Origin: Limnomonas spitsbergensis | Taxonomy: Eukaryota > Chlorophyta > Chlorophyceae > Chlamydomonadales | Length of the DNA: 64,000 bases | Assembly (NCBI GenBank): GCA_037349105.1 | Contig: JAYJMM010000052.1 | Coordinates: forward strand, 62,001 to 126,000 | Direction of reading: 5' to 3' | In this document: piece by piece, positions 32,836 to 43,960 of the stretch | Layout: each line of letters begins with the position of its first letter | Position numbering within the stretch: the first letter of the stretch is position 1 | Translations under genes and position numbers: made by a program | The notes under the pieces: model-generated | Seen by the model: only the letters and a program-made list of their open reading frames with translations | What the model was told of the DNA's origin: nothing | Database searches by the model: none

Positions 32836-33543
32836 ACTGGTAGCATGACGCACGAAAGCATGACGCACAAAAGCAAGTGCATCCCACCCCTTATCATGCT
32901 GGTACATCTGGTGGAAGTAAGTGACCGGGGGACCTGCCCACCCCCGCTCTTGTAACTGCTTCTTGACACTAGGGCACTGGAGGCACACATGCAGCGCATC
33001 CTTCACCCGCTCGCCATCTCTCCGTGCCCAACACCGCTGGCAGCTGCGTGCCTCTCGCCGCTGACCGCTGCGACGTCCTCTGGTGTCAGCCGTTGCGTGC
33101 TGATCACGCCGAGCCGCAAATTTGTGCGCATACAATCACACTCCCTCGTGCTGGTGCGGCTCCTGGCTTGCGCAAGCATGGCCCCCGCCGTGGACTGTAG
33201 TGTGTATGCGTCCAACGCAAAGGGTGTGCGAAGGCTCGTTCGTGTATTGGATTTGTTTGCCATGTACCATCTGGTCTCGCTGTACCTAGCCCTCTTGACA
33301 CCTGCAAGTGTGCTACTGTGCACTTGCGTGCATGGCATATGGGGAACAGGAAGAATTGGTTGGAGGCACATCGCGATGTGCAAGGGCAGCCCGCATGTAA
33401 CCCAGCTTCATGACCAGCTCGAAGCGCACGAAGAGGACCGCCGGCTTTGGGTGGCGGCGGTGCCCTTGGCATGCGACCAGAGTTGAGTGCGGAATGTCTT
33501 CTAACCTACCCATTGGCTCATCAACAGTCCTTTGGGCTGCCAT
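32821..33543 (-). pseudogene. Reverse transcriptase C-terminal tail, decayed, second instance
   Basis: Minus-strand blocks 33543-33313, 33383-33003 and 33135-32821 overlap in different frames, as expected for a frameshifted gene. The last contains R-S-C-Q-R-C-W…E-R-V-K-D-A-L-H-V-C-L-Q-C-P-S-V, the C-x2-C … H … C tail typical of non-LTR-type RT proteins. It is a different sequence from the remnant at 11408-12134, so a second element family. No polymerase core remains. Confidence 0.5.
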
Positions 33544-34235
33544 GCATGCAGCCCCCTTTTACCTGTCTCACCTCTTGGGAGGTTGTAGATGAAGGGACAA
33601 GGGGACTCAGCTAGTCAGCTGAAACTCATATAGGGATAGGGATAGGGGACAAAGCTCAGCTAAGGCGCATGAGGGGGTAGCTAGCCAGGCGCAGAAGGGG
33701 GAAGGTGCGTAAGGAAGATAAGACCCTCCGTTGTCCTTTAGTCCAAAGCTCAGGTAGGGAAGGACGGGAAAGTACAGGCGGACCCACCTAAACACATTCA
33801 AACGGATAAATAAAAGAAAAGGAAAGAAAAGAGAAGAGAACGCCGATGCGACGTGGATTTTGGGAAGTACAGGTTGACGAGACGCCCAAGCCCCGGTCTG
33901 TATACCCTTAAGGGGGGAAGGGGCTATGGCGGGTCAGTTAGAATAGGGGGAGATGCAGGCCGGCAGTCGGGTGGACTGTTTTCAAGGAAACGTCGGAGAC
34001 GATGGATGGAAAAGGCAGACTGGACAGTACACCGGTCTGGGAATACGCATATTGGTACGTTTGACCGTACCGTACTCCCGAAACCAATCTTCGGCAAGCC
34101 CGAATTGCCAAAAGGAAGGATGGCGTGCAGTTTGGGCCCAATTCCACCTGTGTCCGGAACTCGAAAAATAGTGCCAGCTAGACAAAAGTCAATTCCACTA
34201 GTGTTCGGGATCGTGTTCGGGATCCTGCCCACCCA

Positions 34236-34321
34236 TTATCCGTACCCGGCGAGGCATGATTTTTGCATCGTGCCCAGGGGGGTCGATGCAAAACTCAAGC
34301 CTCGCCGCCGGGTACGGATAA
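34236..34321. repeat. Long hairpin inside the TIR element
   Basis: The arm at 34236-34270 (TTATCCGTACCCGG…GCATCG) pairs with 34284-34321 (CGATGCAAAA…CCGGGTACGGATAA), about 35 bp with a few mismatches and a 13-base loop. Confidence 0.85.
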
Positions 34322-34439
34322 GCGTGACAGCGAGGCGTGGCTCCATTTCATCACTTGATTATCACTCTCAGTCGCGCGCGCGATTTGTTTCATTCATCTC
34401 ATTCAATTTATCTCTCTTTCTCTATTGGTCTCTTTCGTC

Positions 34440-34782
34440 ATGGCTGACAATCAGTCTGGCGGCGGCAAAGATCTTGCAAGCGCCTTGCTTTGCAGAGATC
34501 AGCGCGCGCATGGAGTGGCGCAAAGAGCACCACAAAGAGCAAAGCGCACAGAGTTGCGCAAATACAAGAACAGCGCAAAGAGCAAAGAACAGCTCAAAGA
34601 ACAGCACAGAGAGCTGCGCAAAGACAAGAGCAGCACAAGGAACAAAGATCAGCGCAAAGATCGGCGCAAAGAGTAGCGCAAAGAGCACCGCAAAGAGCAA
34701 AGATCAGCGCAAACGAGAAAAGAAAAGACAAGAGCAACGCCTAGCAGCACAAAGAGCACAGAGGCTGGTTGACAGGCTGTAA
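34440..34782 (+). CDS. Low-complexity K/Q/E/R frame from a GCGCAAAGAGCA minisatellite
   Basis: From ATG 34440 the frame begins M-A-D-N-Q-S-G-G-G-K-D-L-A-S-A-L-L-C and then becomes repetitive (K-E-Q, Q-R-A, K-S-K), built from about 12-base GCGCAAAGAGCA-like units that also stay open in other frames. The CT-rich leader at 34370-34439 and the ordered first 20 residues are compatible with the start of a transposon ORF whose rest is lost. I would not count it as a functional gene. Confidence 0.3.
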
Positions 34783-35024
34783 TGTAAAGAGATTTGGTTT
34801 CGCCCGTACCCGAACATCTCGCGCGCTCAAGTGGAATTGCATTTGCTGTATTCCCCAGCACTCTGTTTCCAACCAGAAAAACTGACACCGGGATTAATCC
34901 CGGCGAGGCGCAGGTGGAATTGGGCCCTTTCTATGGAAAAGCGTTGTATCTATTATACGTGTACGGCATTTAAAATCCCGTATTCCTCAAGCCACGCTCA
35001 GGCGTTTTCTTTCTTTCTTTCTTA

Positions 35025-35472
35025 GGTCGTGTTTCCACTGGTATTCTGTCGGGCAACCGACACGGTTTATGGCCCTTTTTCGACCCAACTGCCGCAAACC
35101 GACACGGTTTAGGCCTTTCTGAAACCACGCATTCGAGTATAGCCTAGACCTCGTCGATGACCAGGTTTAAGCTATTCTGTGAGTTGGTTGCCTCTTGGTT
35201 TAAGGAACCATCTCAGCGCGAAAGATCGTTCGGCATTAAAGACGCCATTTCTATAGCCAGATCGAAATAAGCGGCGACATTTGTGGTTCCGAGGTCACGA
35301 ATCGTCGCAGAACGTCTCGGCTCCCCTAGATCAGACCTCTGGCGGCAGGAAGTTCGCTGTGAACTTCCTGGATTTCAGTGGAAACAGTTTTGGTTTAAGG
35401 CGTGAAAAAATCACGATCGCGAGCAACCGGATTCAAACCGCGCTGGTTTAAGGCACCAGTGGAAACACCCCC
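35025..35472. mobile_element. MITE 1, PIF/Harbinger-type, TTA duplication
   Basis: Left end GGTCGTGTTTCCACTGG, right end the inverse of GGGGGTGTTTCCACTGG, 448 bp. It is flanked by TTA at 35022-35024 and 35473-35475. TIRs of GGG…GTGTTT type with TTA duplications are characteristic of PIF/Harbinger. There is no coding capacity. Internal CAACCGACACGG words repeat near the left end and are related to those near the right end. Confidence 0.85.
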
Positions 35473-35475
35473 TTA

Positions 35476-36022
35476 GGTGGTGTTTCCATTGGCTGATGTA
35501 GGAACCAACCGTCGTGATGTAGGAAATATAAGGAGGCAACCGACGCCAACTGCCTTGATGTAAGCCCAAAATCGCGGCCGATTTTGATGTAAGCTATACC
35601 TGGTCGGAGCCCAGGATTAAGCTACATCAAAGGGTGGTTGAGGATGGTTGTGCCACCTGTCATATTTAGTACCTCGTCGTGGAAAATTGTCTATCGTTAA
35701 AGGCGCCATTTTTCTGGTATGAACGAAGTTCGAGCCGATGCTTGTGGAGTCGGTCAGATTCGGCCCGTTTGGCGCCGTTTGGGCTCCGATCTGGGCCTGG
35801 CTGGGGAATTGCAACATCAGTAGCTCACCCTCGATCACAACAGCGCAGCAGAAGCAATCATACACGTATAAGAAGGGAAATGACTACTCTGACCGGTCGA
35901 AAATTTTGGAGCCAATGGAAACACACGACAAATGTATGAGAAATGTAAGCAGAGAGTCGCGACCAACCGATTTCGAACCGCCTTGACGTAGGAAACGTAG
36001 GAACGCCAATGGAAACACCCCC
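35476..36022. mobile_element. MITE 2, PIF/Harbinger-type, abutting MITE 1
   Basis: Left end GGTGGTGTTTCCATTGGC, right end the inverse of GGGGGTGTTTCCATTGGC, 547 bp, flanked by TTA at 35473-35475 (shared with MITE 1) and 36023-36025. Its TIR differs from MITE 1 mainly at one central C/T and the interiors are different, so these are two families or subfamilies, not a duplication. Confidence 0.85.
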
Positions 36023-36443
36023 TTATAACCAAAGTGAAATATCTCTGGGTCGTCCTGTTCACGTGTACTTTCCAAAATCCAAGCCACACCGGCGTTGTCT
36101 TCCAATTGATTCCTACTTCTTCGGCTTCGTTACTTCTGGTCATAAAGTGGGTAATTTCCTCTGGTCATTATGGATCTGTGGATTTGCGTCGACCACTCGG
36201 TGGCGATTTCGCTTTCACTGCAGAAGTGCCTGTCTAAGTGGGTATGAATCATTCAATCTTGTCGAATGCAGGGGCTGAAGCTCGGGCGCTCGGGAGCATT
36301 CTTTCGGAAGCAGCTTCAGTTCAGTTGTTTGGCGCTCAGGTGCGCTTTGAGCAGTGAGGGACAGAAGCAGTGTCCCTACCTTCTTGTAAACCAGGATTAG
36401 CTCATTGGCCGATTAGAGCGAACTGGTACGGTAGCGGCCTAAT

Positions 36444-36886
36444 TTGCTTTGTCCTAGGAATCTCCAGTATGCTCCTGCTGAAGTTCCCTGGGCCCGGGAG
36501 GAAATAGCTGCTGCTTCATGTGATAGTGCAGGTGAACGACTCGGAATGGTAGTCTCCCATAAGTCCAGGGAGTGCAGATTGGTTGACTCGATAAGGTTTC
36601 GTCGATTACTTGCAGATTACATGGAATATTTTGCTTGCATTTTGTGCAGGACGGAAGTGACCCCATTTTCTGGAAGATGGCCGGTATTTCGGAGCTTGAG
36701 GCCGAGATTTTGCAGGTAAAGGCCAAGATTTTGCAGGTAGAGGCCAAGCTTGAACCGCTGTCGGTCGATCATCCTGCGTTCGTCACCATCTGCGCAAACC
36801 TGGTGGAGCTTCGGAGGGAAGAGATTATCTTGCTTCAAGCCCAAGGTGAGATCATACGTGGAGGAAGGGGTAGATCCTCAACCTAG
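36444..36886 (+). CDS. Small uncharacterised coding region with coiled-coil second part
   Basis: Two overlapping frames read like protein. 36444-36719 has R-N-L-Q-Y-A-P-A-E-V-P-W-A-R-E-E-I-A-A-A-S-C. The frame from ATG 36677 to 36886 (69 residues) has M-A-G-I-S-E-L-E-A-E-I-L-Q-V-K-A-K-I-L-Q and, later, N-L-V-E-L-R-R-E-E-I-I-L-L-Q-A-Q, a clear heptad-like helix. A GTGCAG acceptor-like site precedes the second part (about 36650), so an intron may join them. Family unknown. Confidence 0.35.
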
Positions 36887-36970
36887 TGTGACCCATCTAG
36901 GCCGGGACAGGGACCTGGCGCACTGGCCGTGTGCAAGCCAGCGAAAGCAGCCGTTTCATGTTCGCACTTT

Positions 36971-37218
36971 GGCCCTGCATAGACCGCGGGATGCACCCTG
37001 AGGCCCTGCATGGACCCGGGGATGCACCCTGAGGCCCTGCATGGACCCAGGAATGCACCTTAAGGCCCTGCATGGACCCGGGGATGCCTCTTGAGGCCCT
37101 GCATGGACCTGGGGATGCACCTTGGGGCCCTGCATGGACCCGAGGATGCACCTTGAGGCCATGCATGGACCCTGGGATGCACCCTGAGGCCCTGCATGGA
37201 CCCGGGGATGATTCCACT
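36971..37218. repeat. 31-bp minisatellite, eight units in strict register
   Basis: GGCCCTGCATGGACCCGGGG plus ATGCACCTTGA, with unit starts at 36971, 37002, 37033, 37064, 37095, 37126, 37157 and 37188, exactly 31 apart. Confidence 0.95.
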
Positions 37219-37289
37219 GTCAACACACACGCGCGCTTGGGGCTCATCACTAGGGTAGCAGGCGATGCGCCACTACGTGCTGCTCATGT

Positions 37290-38210
37290 GTGATCAAGCA
37301 TGCTCCCCTTTGAGTTCCCCTACCCCTTCTTGCTGCCGTCAGCCCCCTTGTCGGCCTACCCTCCTGCATGCCGCCCTCCTGTATCCATGCGCCCTCCTGC
37401 GCGTCGTGGGCCCAAGGGCCCTCAACAGGGAATCGCAGTTCACCCTTCCTTTTTCCTTTTTCTGGCCGCAAGCCAGGCCCTTCTGTTCTGGGGGATGAAA
37501 CATGTGTCCCCCCTGCTTTTAGTGCAGAGAAGCCGTTTCCCTACCTTACCTCTTTTAGTTTCAAAATGAGACACTACCGGCATGCTTAGATCTACCAGTT
37601 AGACGATATCCCCCCTCCTGGGGCCTTTACCGGCATACCAGCATACCGGCATACCGGCTAGGGAGGACACCACCTGTATGCCGGTAGAAGAACCTCAAGG
37701 GCTGTTGCTGCCGCTGGATGCCCTCCTGCACCCCTGGCGGCCCTCCTCCTGCACCCTTCTCTGCCCTCTTGCCCCTACTGGCTGCCCCACGTCCGGACGT
37801 CACACCCTTTTATCTTTCTGTTTGGTCTCCGTCGATTGCCTGCCTGCGCCTTCCCTGCAAAGTTTCATGCTCCATTTTGCACTGGCTCCCTAAATGGGCT
37901 CCCTGCACTGGCTCCCTATTTCGGCTCCTTGCATGGACTCCGCCTGCATGGGAGATTCCTTGACTCTTGGAAAACTGAACTTCCGCCTGGCTTTTGCCAC
38001 TGTCCTCCACAAACTCCATGGGCATTTCCGTGGGGCCAAGGACCTGTTTTGTTGTCGCAGGCAGGGAAAGCCGGCGCCCCTTACGCTTTTCCTGGCCGCA
38101 CCTCAGGCCCTGTTGTATTGGGGGATGAAGCATCCTCCCCCCTGTCTTTGTCTCAGAGAAGTCGTCCCTCTTTCCTTCCATTTTTTGTCTTTTAAAATCG
38201 ACTCCTCTCA
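37290..38210. repeat. Two diverged copies of a roughly 500-bp C-rich segment
   Basis: 37440-37570 (TTCCTTTTTCTGGCCGCA…GGCCCTTCTGTTCTGGGGGATGAA…CAGAGAAG) is echoed at 38085-38200 (TTTTCCTGGCCGCA…GGCCCTGTTGTATTGGGGGATGAA…CAGAGAAG). Several C-rich frames here lack motifs and are not called. Confidence 0.5.
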
Positions 38211-39029
38211 CCGCCAATGTACATCACTGTATGGTATTAGCTATGATGATCACCTAAGCTCCGCCCCACATAAGATGAGATTGAGAACATGTATACAAGC
38301 TGAATGAGCTGCATTAGTCAGTGCATGCACGTTTCCGATTTGACAAGAAGCATCCAACAGCTACCTCGGAGCATTCCAGACTCTGCATGGCGCATTGCCC
38401 CGAAGCCCCCTAGCAGTCCTCATGCCCCCTTGCCCGCGTTGAGCTGACAAGGTTGGGTTGCGTCGATGCAGGCGTCTTGCAACCGGCTCCTATATGGAGG
38501 AGCCTTGGCTGAACACGGGACAGCAATGGACGGCCTGGGTGAGTGTGGGATGTTCTCCACTAGTGTTTACAAACAAAGTCAGGATAAAGTGGCCTTGCAG
38601 CCCCTGTGCCTTGGCGTCCTCTGGCTATCCTTGCAGGCTGGTGGGTTAGGGGGACAGCTCTGAGCTCAGAAAGAGCAAGTGGTCAGGGCATGGGATTTTA
38701 CAGAACAAACTTGAACTTCACTACAACTTGAATTATTTAGCACTCAGAGAGATACAACATACTTCCACCCGGGTGCCTCGGTGACCCAGGTCAGGCACTA
38801 CGGACTTGAACAAGGATTCTTGGATTAGGAGTCAGCTCGCCAGACCCTCCCATGACCCATTGGCTCATATCCTTTTTAGTCGGCGATGCGCCAATGTACT
38901 GCCCTTATTGGGTAGTGTCACCGTCCATGGCAACATGCCTGGTACAAGGGGAAATTTGAACTCTCCATTGTTTAGGGAGGAAGATGGGCAAATTCGTAAT
39001 TTACGGCCGAGTGGGGCGGTTGCACTTGG
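38211..39029. other. No gene recognised
   Basis: Unique-looking sequence with only short frames. It lies immediately before copy B. Confidence 0.4.
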
Positions 39030-41772
39030 CCACAATGGGGTATGATGAACTTTTTTTGAAAGGTTCCACACGCCCTAGACTCAACTCTTAACCCCTAGAC
39101 TTAAGTCACGTGCATTAAACTTTCTTTCATAATATGCTTTTACCCCCATGCTAAACAGGTGAACAGTTGGCGGGTGCGGAAGGCGGAGCTCGACGCCATC
39201 CCGACTATGACAGGCCAGTTGAAGGCATCCTGACAGTTTATCCTGAGACTGCTGGTCCAGGTTATGGCGGGCTGTCTGATCGGCATCTCCGTGCCGCCCT
39301 GGTGTCCAACGTGGATGGAGGGCCAAGCGGCATCGGTCTTGTTGACGATTACAGTCACCCTATTGATAGGGTCCATCTGGAAGCAGCTGTCTCAGGCTGA
39401 TGCTGTCTGGGCTATCCTTTGTATATTGTGGAGCTCATTGTCGCTGTGGCTTCATGCTTCTTGGGTCCCAAAGCCGGTGATGACTTGGCGGGTCTGGGCT
39501 GGCTGGAAGGCTGGCTTTGGGGCTCCCTTGAGGTGGTATGCGTCGTTTGCAATCCACTGGGTGTTGTATTTGTTCTCAGCATTTGTTTTGTGGGCCTGCT
39601 TCTTTGTAGTGTATTGCGTATGCAGAGTTGTTGTGGCTGTATTATGGCGTATTATCAGTGTGATTGCATGCCTGGTGTTGTCCGGGAGGAGGTTTAAATT
39701 CGTTTGGCATTCAATTGCTTACTGGGCCTACCTAGTTGTGGCAAGTCTTCAAGGTGTGGCTTTTTGCTTCAGTCATTCACTCCCAGTCCCTTTGCTGCAT
39801 TTCTTCTGGTTATTCCTTCTGACCAGTCTTTGCTTTGTCCTCTTGGGGTGGGTGAAGTTGGCGGGGGATATTGAAGAGAAGTCAAAGATTGTTTTGCTTT
39901 CTTGGGCCCACCTGAAAATGATGATGGAGGACGGGACCGCTTCGTGCATTCCGCAAGATTCACGATTATCCAGGTTTTGTGCAATTCCTTCTATGTCAGG
40001 AGTTCTGGGAAGTATTTGGGGACTCGAACGAGGTGGCTCCGGGGAACCCTGATGCCATGGTGTAGCTGATAGCCACAACTTCCGCCTCATGTATTTGTAA
40101 AATGCTGCCGAAGAACACTCACAGGCTCTTGAAGGGATATACATATCTGGAATTTGTTCCTTGTTTCTTGAGGGGGAATCATCTTTATTTTCCTATGGGG
40201 GGGAGGTAATTTGCGTTTCTTGCCCGCTTTCTCCCTTCTCTTACGTCTTTTTACTCGTGAATCGGCATTTTCTCCGATCCCCGACAGGTGGGCACCCTCG
40301 CAACCCAGCCGTTTTGAGCAGGGCCCAAAGGTGTAACGTCATTGACACCTCTGCAACTTCCGCCATGAAAATTGATGGACCTACTCCAGTGTCCCAAGCA
40401 ACATGACTTGCCGCACCAGGTCTCGCCAACCCTCAGCCGTGATGTGAATGAATTGTAGCTGAAATCCAGCTGGACACCAAAATATGGACACCCCCCATTA
40501 ATTCCAGAATATTTGTACCTACAACATTTAGAAGACTTCAATAGACAGATTTATATTTGCCCGGGCCTGCCACAGTGCTAGCAAAGCTGAAGCATAGTGG
40601 TAGGAACTCTGCAGCACGGTGGGTTGCCAGGGAGTGGGACAGATGCGTTAGGATTCGATTCATACCTACGTAGCCCTCAAAAGCAACGTAGAAAATCAAA
40701 TCCCAGTGCGATTACTCAGGTGCGATAATTTAGAAATCGTGTCTGCTATTACGGCCCCTTACTACCCAAAGTAGCTGAATTTGCCTCGAAATTATTACGG
40801 TGACTGAGACTCAGCTACATAATTCAGCCACCTTCAAGAGCGTTATCAGCACATCACTGGTCCTTGATCAATAGGAGTCCACTTGCAACCAGAGTCTATA
40901 CTTGCAGCCCATCAACTCTCACTCGCAGCCCATCAATACGGGCCAACACAATTGGCACAACTGTCCAATTTCTTGCACGTGGCACAAGCAGGCAAAATTG
41001 GCATCACAACAGTCAACAGGGAACGAAGGTGACGTTGCAGCAGTCCACTTGCAGCCCATCAAATCCTACTTGTGGCAACCGGTGTCTCCCAGTCACCAAC
41101 ACGTCCCACAGAGTCACACGTGGCGATTCCTCATCCTCCTCTTCCCCACCACCAATACGGCGCTCGCCATTGCATGGCAACCCTGCTGCTGTTACCGCGC
41201 CATCAACCATACGGTTCTTGCCAATGCAAACCTGCCGCGATGCTGCAGCGGTTGCGGCCCCCGGCTGATCCCCATGGTCAGGTTGTTGAGCACCAATTGA
41301 GCCACAGTGTTCAGCATTCTCCAGGAGCCTGGGGTCTGTCCTGGCGCATCCAGCCAGCCTCACACACGATCGGTCCGTGACTAATGTGTCGTCAGCAACC
41401 CGTAAGGAGCGTAGCTGGACGAGCCTGTAGGGGGAGGACAGGGAGGAGTGGGAGGGGTGGGAGGAGATAAGTTGAAAGAGCTTGCATGGGAGGAGTGGGA
41501 GGTCGGGGTCCGTCCTGGCACATCCAGCTAGCCTCACACGCGATTGGTCGGTGATGACTGTTCCGTCAGGAACCCTTAAGGATTGCAGCTGGACTGTAGG
41601 GGGTGGCTCGATATACCCAGATCCCAACCAACCCCACACCTCGTGTCAGCGATCCTCCTCCAAGCGGAACAGCAGACACGCATGAACTTGACATCATCCG
41701 AGCCCACGTCAGCAATAACATGCCAAGCAAGCCAATTTTGAAAAGCATTTAGTTCGGTCACCATATCATAAT
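39030..41772. repeat. Dispersed segment, copy B
   Basis: Same orientation and order as 10121-20511, but 2.74 kb instead of 10.39 kb. Junctions fall at 40059-40062 (the GGTG where 891 bp of copy A are absent) and 41603-41605 (where 6,722 bp are absent). The minus-strand RT remnant is correspondingly reduced to its first 30 codons (about 40144-40060). Confidence 0.9.
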
Positions 41773-41778
41773 TAGCAG

Positions 41779-42206
41779 AGTAACAACAGAGTAACAGCAG
41801 AGTAACAAGAGAGTGGCAGTAGAGTAGCAGCAGAGTGACAGCAGAATAGCAGCAGAATGACAGCAGAATAGCAGAGTGACAGCAGAATAGCAGCAGAGTG
41901 ACAGCAGAATAGCAGCAGAGTGACAGCATAATAGCAACAGAGTGACAGCAGAGTAGCAGCAGAGTGACAGCAGAGTAGCAGGTGAGTGACAGCAGAACAG
42001 CAGCAGAGTGACAGCAGAGTAGCAGCAGAGTGACAGCATAATAGCAGCAGAGTGACAGCAGAATAGCAGCAGAGTGACAACAGAGTAGCAGCAGAGTGGC
42101 AGCAGAATATCAGCAGAGTGACAGCAGAGTAGCAGCAGTGACAGCAGAATAGCAGCAGAGTGACAGCACAGTAGCAGCAGTGACAGCAGAATAGCAGCAG
42201 AGTAAC
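41779..42206. repeat. 22-bp AGC-rich minisatellite, about 20 units
   Basis: The core CAGCAGAGTGACAGCAGAAT plus AG recurs mostly every 22 bases (41891, 41913, 41935 and so on), with some shortened units. It starts directly at the end of copy B. Minus-strand leucine/cysteine-rich frames here are by-products. Confidence 0.9.
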
Positions 42207-42364
42207 AACAAGGGACATTCACTTTACATACCTGCATGGGACTTCGGCATGTTTCGCTCACCATATTCCACGTGAAGCCAGTTTTTTCTTGACAGCGATC
42301 ATACCGTACAGGCCAGCATTTTGAGAGCGGTGGTACGACAAAGGGTTGGCCATGCGCCAAAGTG

Positions 42365-42470
42365 GACATGGTTTAAGGTTAAAAGGCATAAACGCTTAAT
42401 CCTAAACTAGGTGAAATGTGGGTTGAACTCTAAACCCTAAACCCCCTAAACCTAGGCAACGGGCGGGTTC
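42365..42470. repeat. Second interstitial telomere-like patch
   Basis: CTCTAAACCCTAAACCCCCT then AAACC, with diverged TTAATCCTAAACTAGG upstream. It is the same CCCTAAA type as at 31597 and lies between two minisatellites. Confidence 0.6.
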
Positions 42471-42659
42471 AAGGATTGCAGTCAATGTCTGGAGCGCTGT
42501 ACCTGTCCAATGTGGCTCTAGGTGCACTGGCTTATAAAGCATGTGAGACCGCACAATAAAGGGTGGTGTCGCTTCACATATCTTAGCCCGTGGCTGCGGG
42601 AACAGTTCCCGTTGGGTGGAGGGTTGAATGTCAAGGGGTTAACATTTCAAGGTTTCAGG

Positions 42660-43960
42660 ATATAGTGGGGAAGCAGGTGTACAGGCAGGTGAACAACAGG
42701 CTGGTGAACAGGCAGGTGGACAGGCAGGTGAACATGCAGGTGAACAGGCAGGTGTACAGGCAGGTGAACAAGCAGGTGGACAGGCAGGTGGACAGGCAGG
42801 TGGACAGGCAGATGGACAGGCATACAGGTTTGCAGGCAGGTGGACAGGCAGGTGGACAGGCAGGTGGACAGGCAGGTGGACAGGCAGGTGAACAAGCAGG
42901 TAGACAGGCCGGTGGACAGGCAGGTGGACAGGCAGGTGGACAGGCAGGTGGACAGGTTTGCAGGCAGGCAGACAGGTTTGCAGGCAGGTGGGCAGACAGG
43001 TGGACAGGCAGGTAGACAGACAGGTAGACAGACACGCAGGTAGACAGGCGGGTGGACAGGCAGATAGGTGGATAGGCAGGTGGAACGGTAGGTGGACAGG
43101 CAGGTAGACAGGCAGGTGAACAGGCAGGCAGGTGGAAAGGCAGGTGGACAGGCAGGTGGACAGGCATGTGAACAGGCAGGTAGACAGGCAGGTGAACAGG
43201 CAGGTGGACAGGCGGGTGGACAGGCAGGAGGACAGGCAGGTGAACAGGCAGGTGGACAGGCAGGTGGAAAGGCAGGTGGAAAGGCAGGTGGAAAGGCAGG
43301 TGGACAGGCAGGTGGACATGCAGGTGGACAGGCAGATGGACAGGAAGACAGGTTTGCAGGAAGGTGGACAAGCAGGTGGACAGGCAGGTGGACAGGCAGG
43401 TGGACAGGCATGTGAACAGGCAGGTAGACAGGCAGGAGGACAGGCAGGTGGACAGGCAGGTGGACATGCAGGTGGACAGGAAGGTGGACAGGTTTGCAGG
43501 CAGGCAGACAGGTTTGCATGTAGGTGGACAGACAGGTGGACAGGCAGGTAGACAGACAGGTAGACAGACACGCAGGTAGACAGGCAGGTGGACAGGCAGA
43601 TAGGTGGATAGGCAGGTGGAACGGTAGGTGGACAGGCAGGTAGACAGGCAGGTGAACAGGCAGGCATGTGGAAAGGCAGGTGGACAGGCAGGTGGACAGG
43701 CAGGTGGACAGGCAGGTGGACAGACAGGTGGACAGACAGGTGACCAGGCAGGTAGACAGGCAGGTGAACAGGCAGGCAGGTGGACAGGCAGGTGGACAAG
43801 CAGGTGGACAGGCAGGAGGACAGGCAGGTGGACAGGCATGTAGACAGGCAGGTGAACAGGCAGGTGGAAAGCCAGGTGGACATGCTGGTGGACAGGCAGG
43901 TGGAAAGGCAGGTAGACAGGCAGGTGAACATGCAAGTGGACAGGCAGGACATTGGGGCAG
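42660..43960. repeat. 12-bp CAGGCAGGTGGA minisatellite with 536-bp higher-order duplication
   Basis: About 108 units of CAGGCAGGTGGA and variants. A distinctive stretch with GACAGGTTTGCAGGCAGG at 42951 and TGGAACGGTAGG at 43081 recurs at 43487 and 43617, both offset by 536. The 12-base unit keeps all frames open on both strands, giving spurious frames of up to 468 codons on the minus strand. Confidence 0.95.

Larger units (their letters stand above)
34134..34927. mobile_element. Small TIR element with 3-bp TTT duplication
   Basis: GGGCCCAATTCCACCTG at 34134-34150 is matched exactly in inverse at 34911-34927. The trinucleotide TTT flanks both sides (34131-34133 and 34928-34930). A second inverted pair lies inside (AATTCCACTAGTGTTCGGG near 34191 and CCCGAACA…AGTGGAATT near 34818-34840). 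TIRs beginning GGG with a 3-bp duplication suit PIF/Harbinger-like elements, though TTT is not their usual TWA. The interior carries an ATG (34440) after a CT-rich leader and a K/Q/E-rich frame, with no transposase. Confidence 0.65.

Noticed and set aside
33853..34782. 309-codon plus-strand frame
   Set aside because: It crosses the boundary of the TIR element at 34134 and ends in the K/Q/E minisatellite. Composition is unlike a protein, so I treat it as chance.
37265..38307. Several Pro/Leu/Cys-rich plus-strand frames
   Set aside because: C-rich duplicated DNA keeps several frames open. There are no motifs and the frames overlap each other.
41758..42369. 203-codon minus-strand Leu/Cys-rich frame
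   Set aside because: Product of the 22-bp AGC-rich minisatellite.
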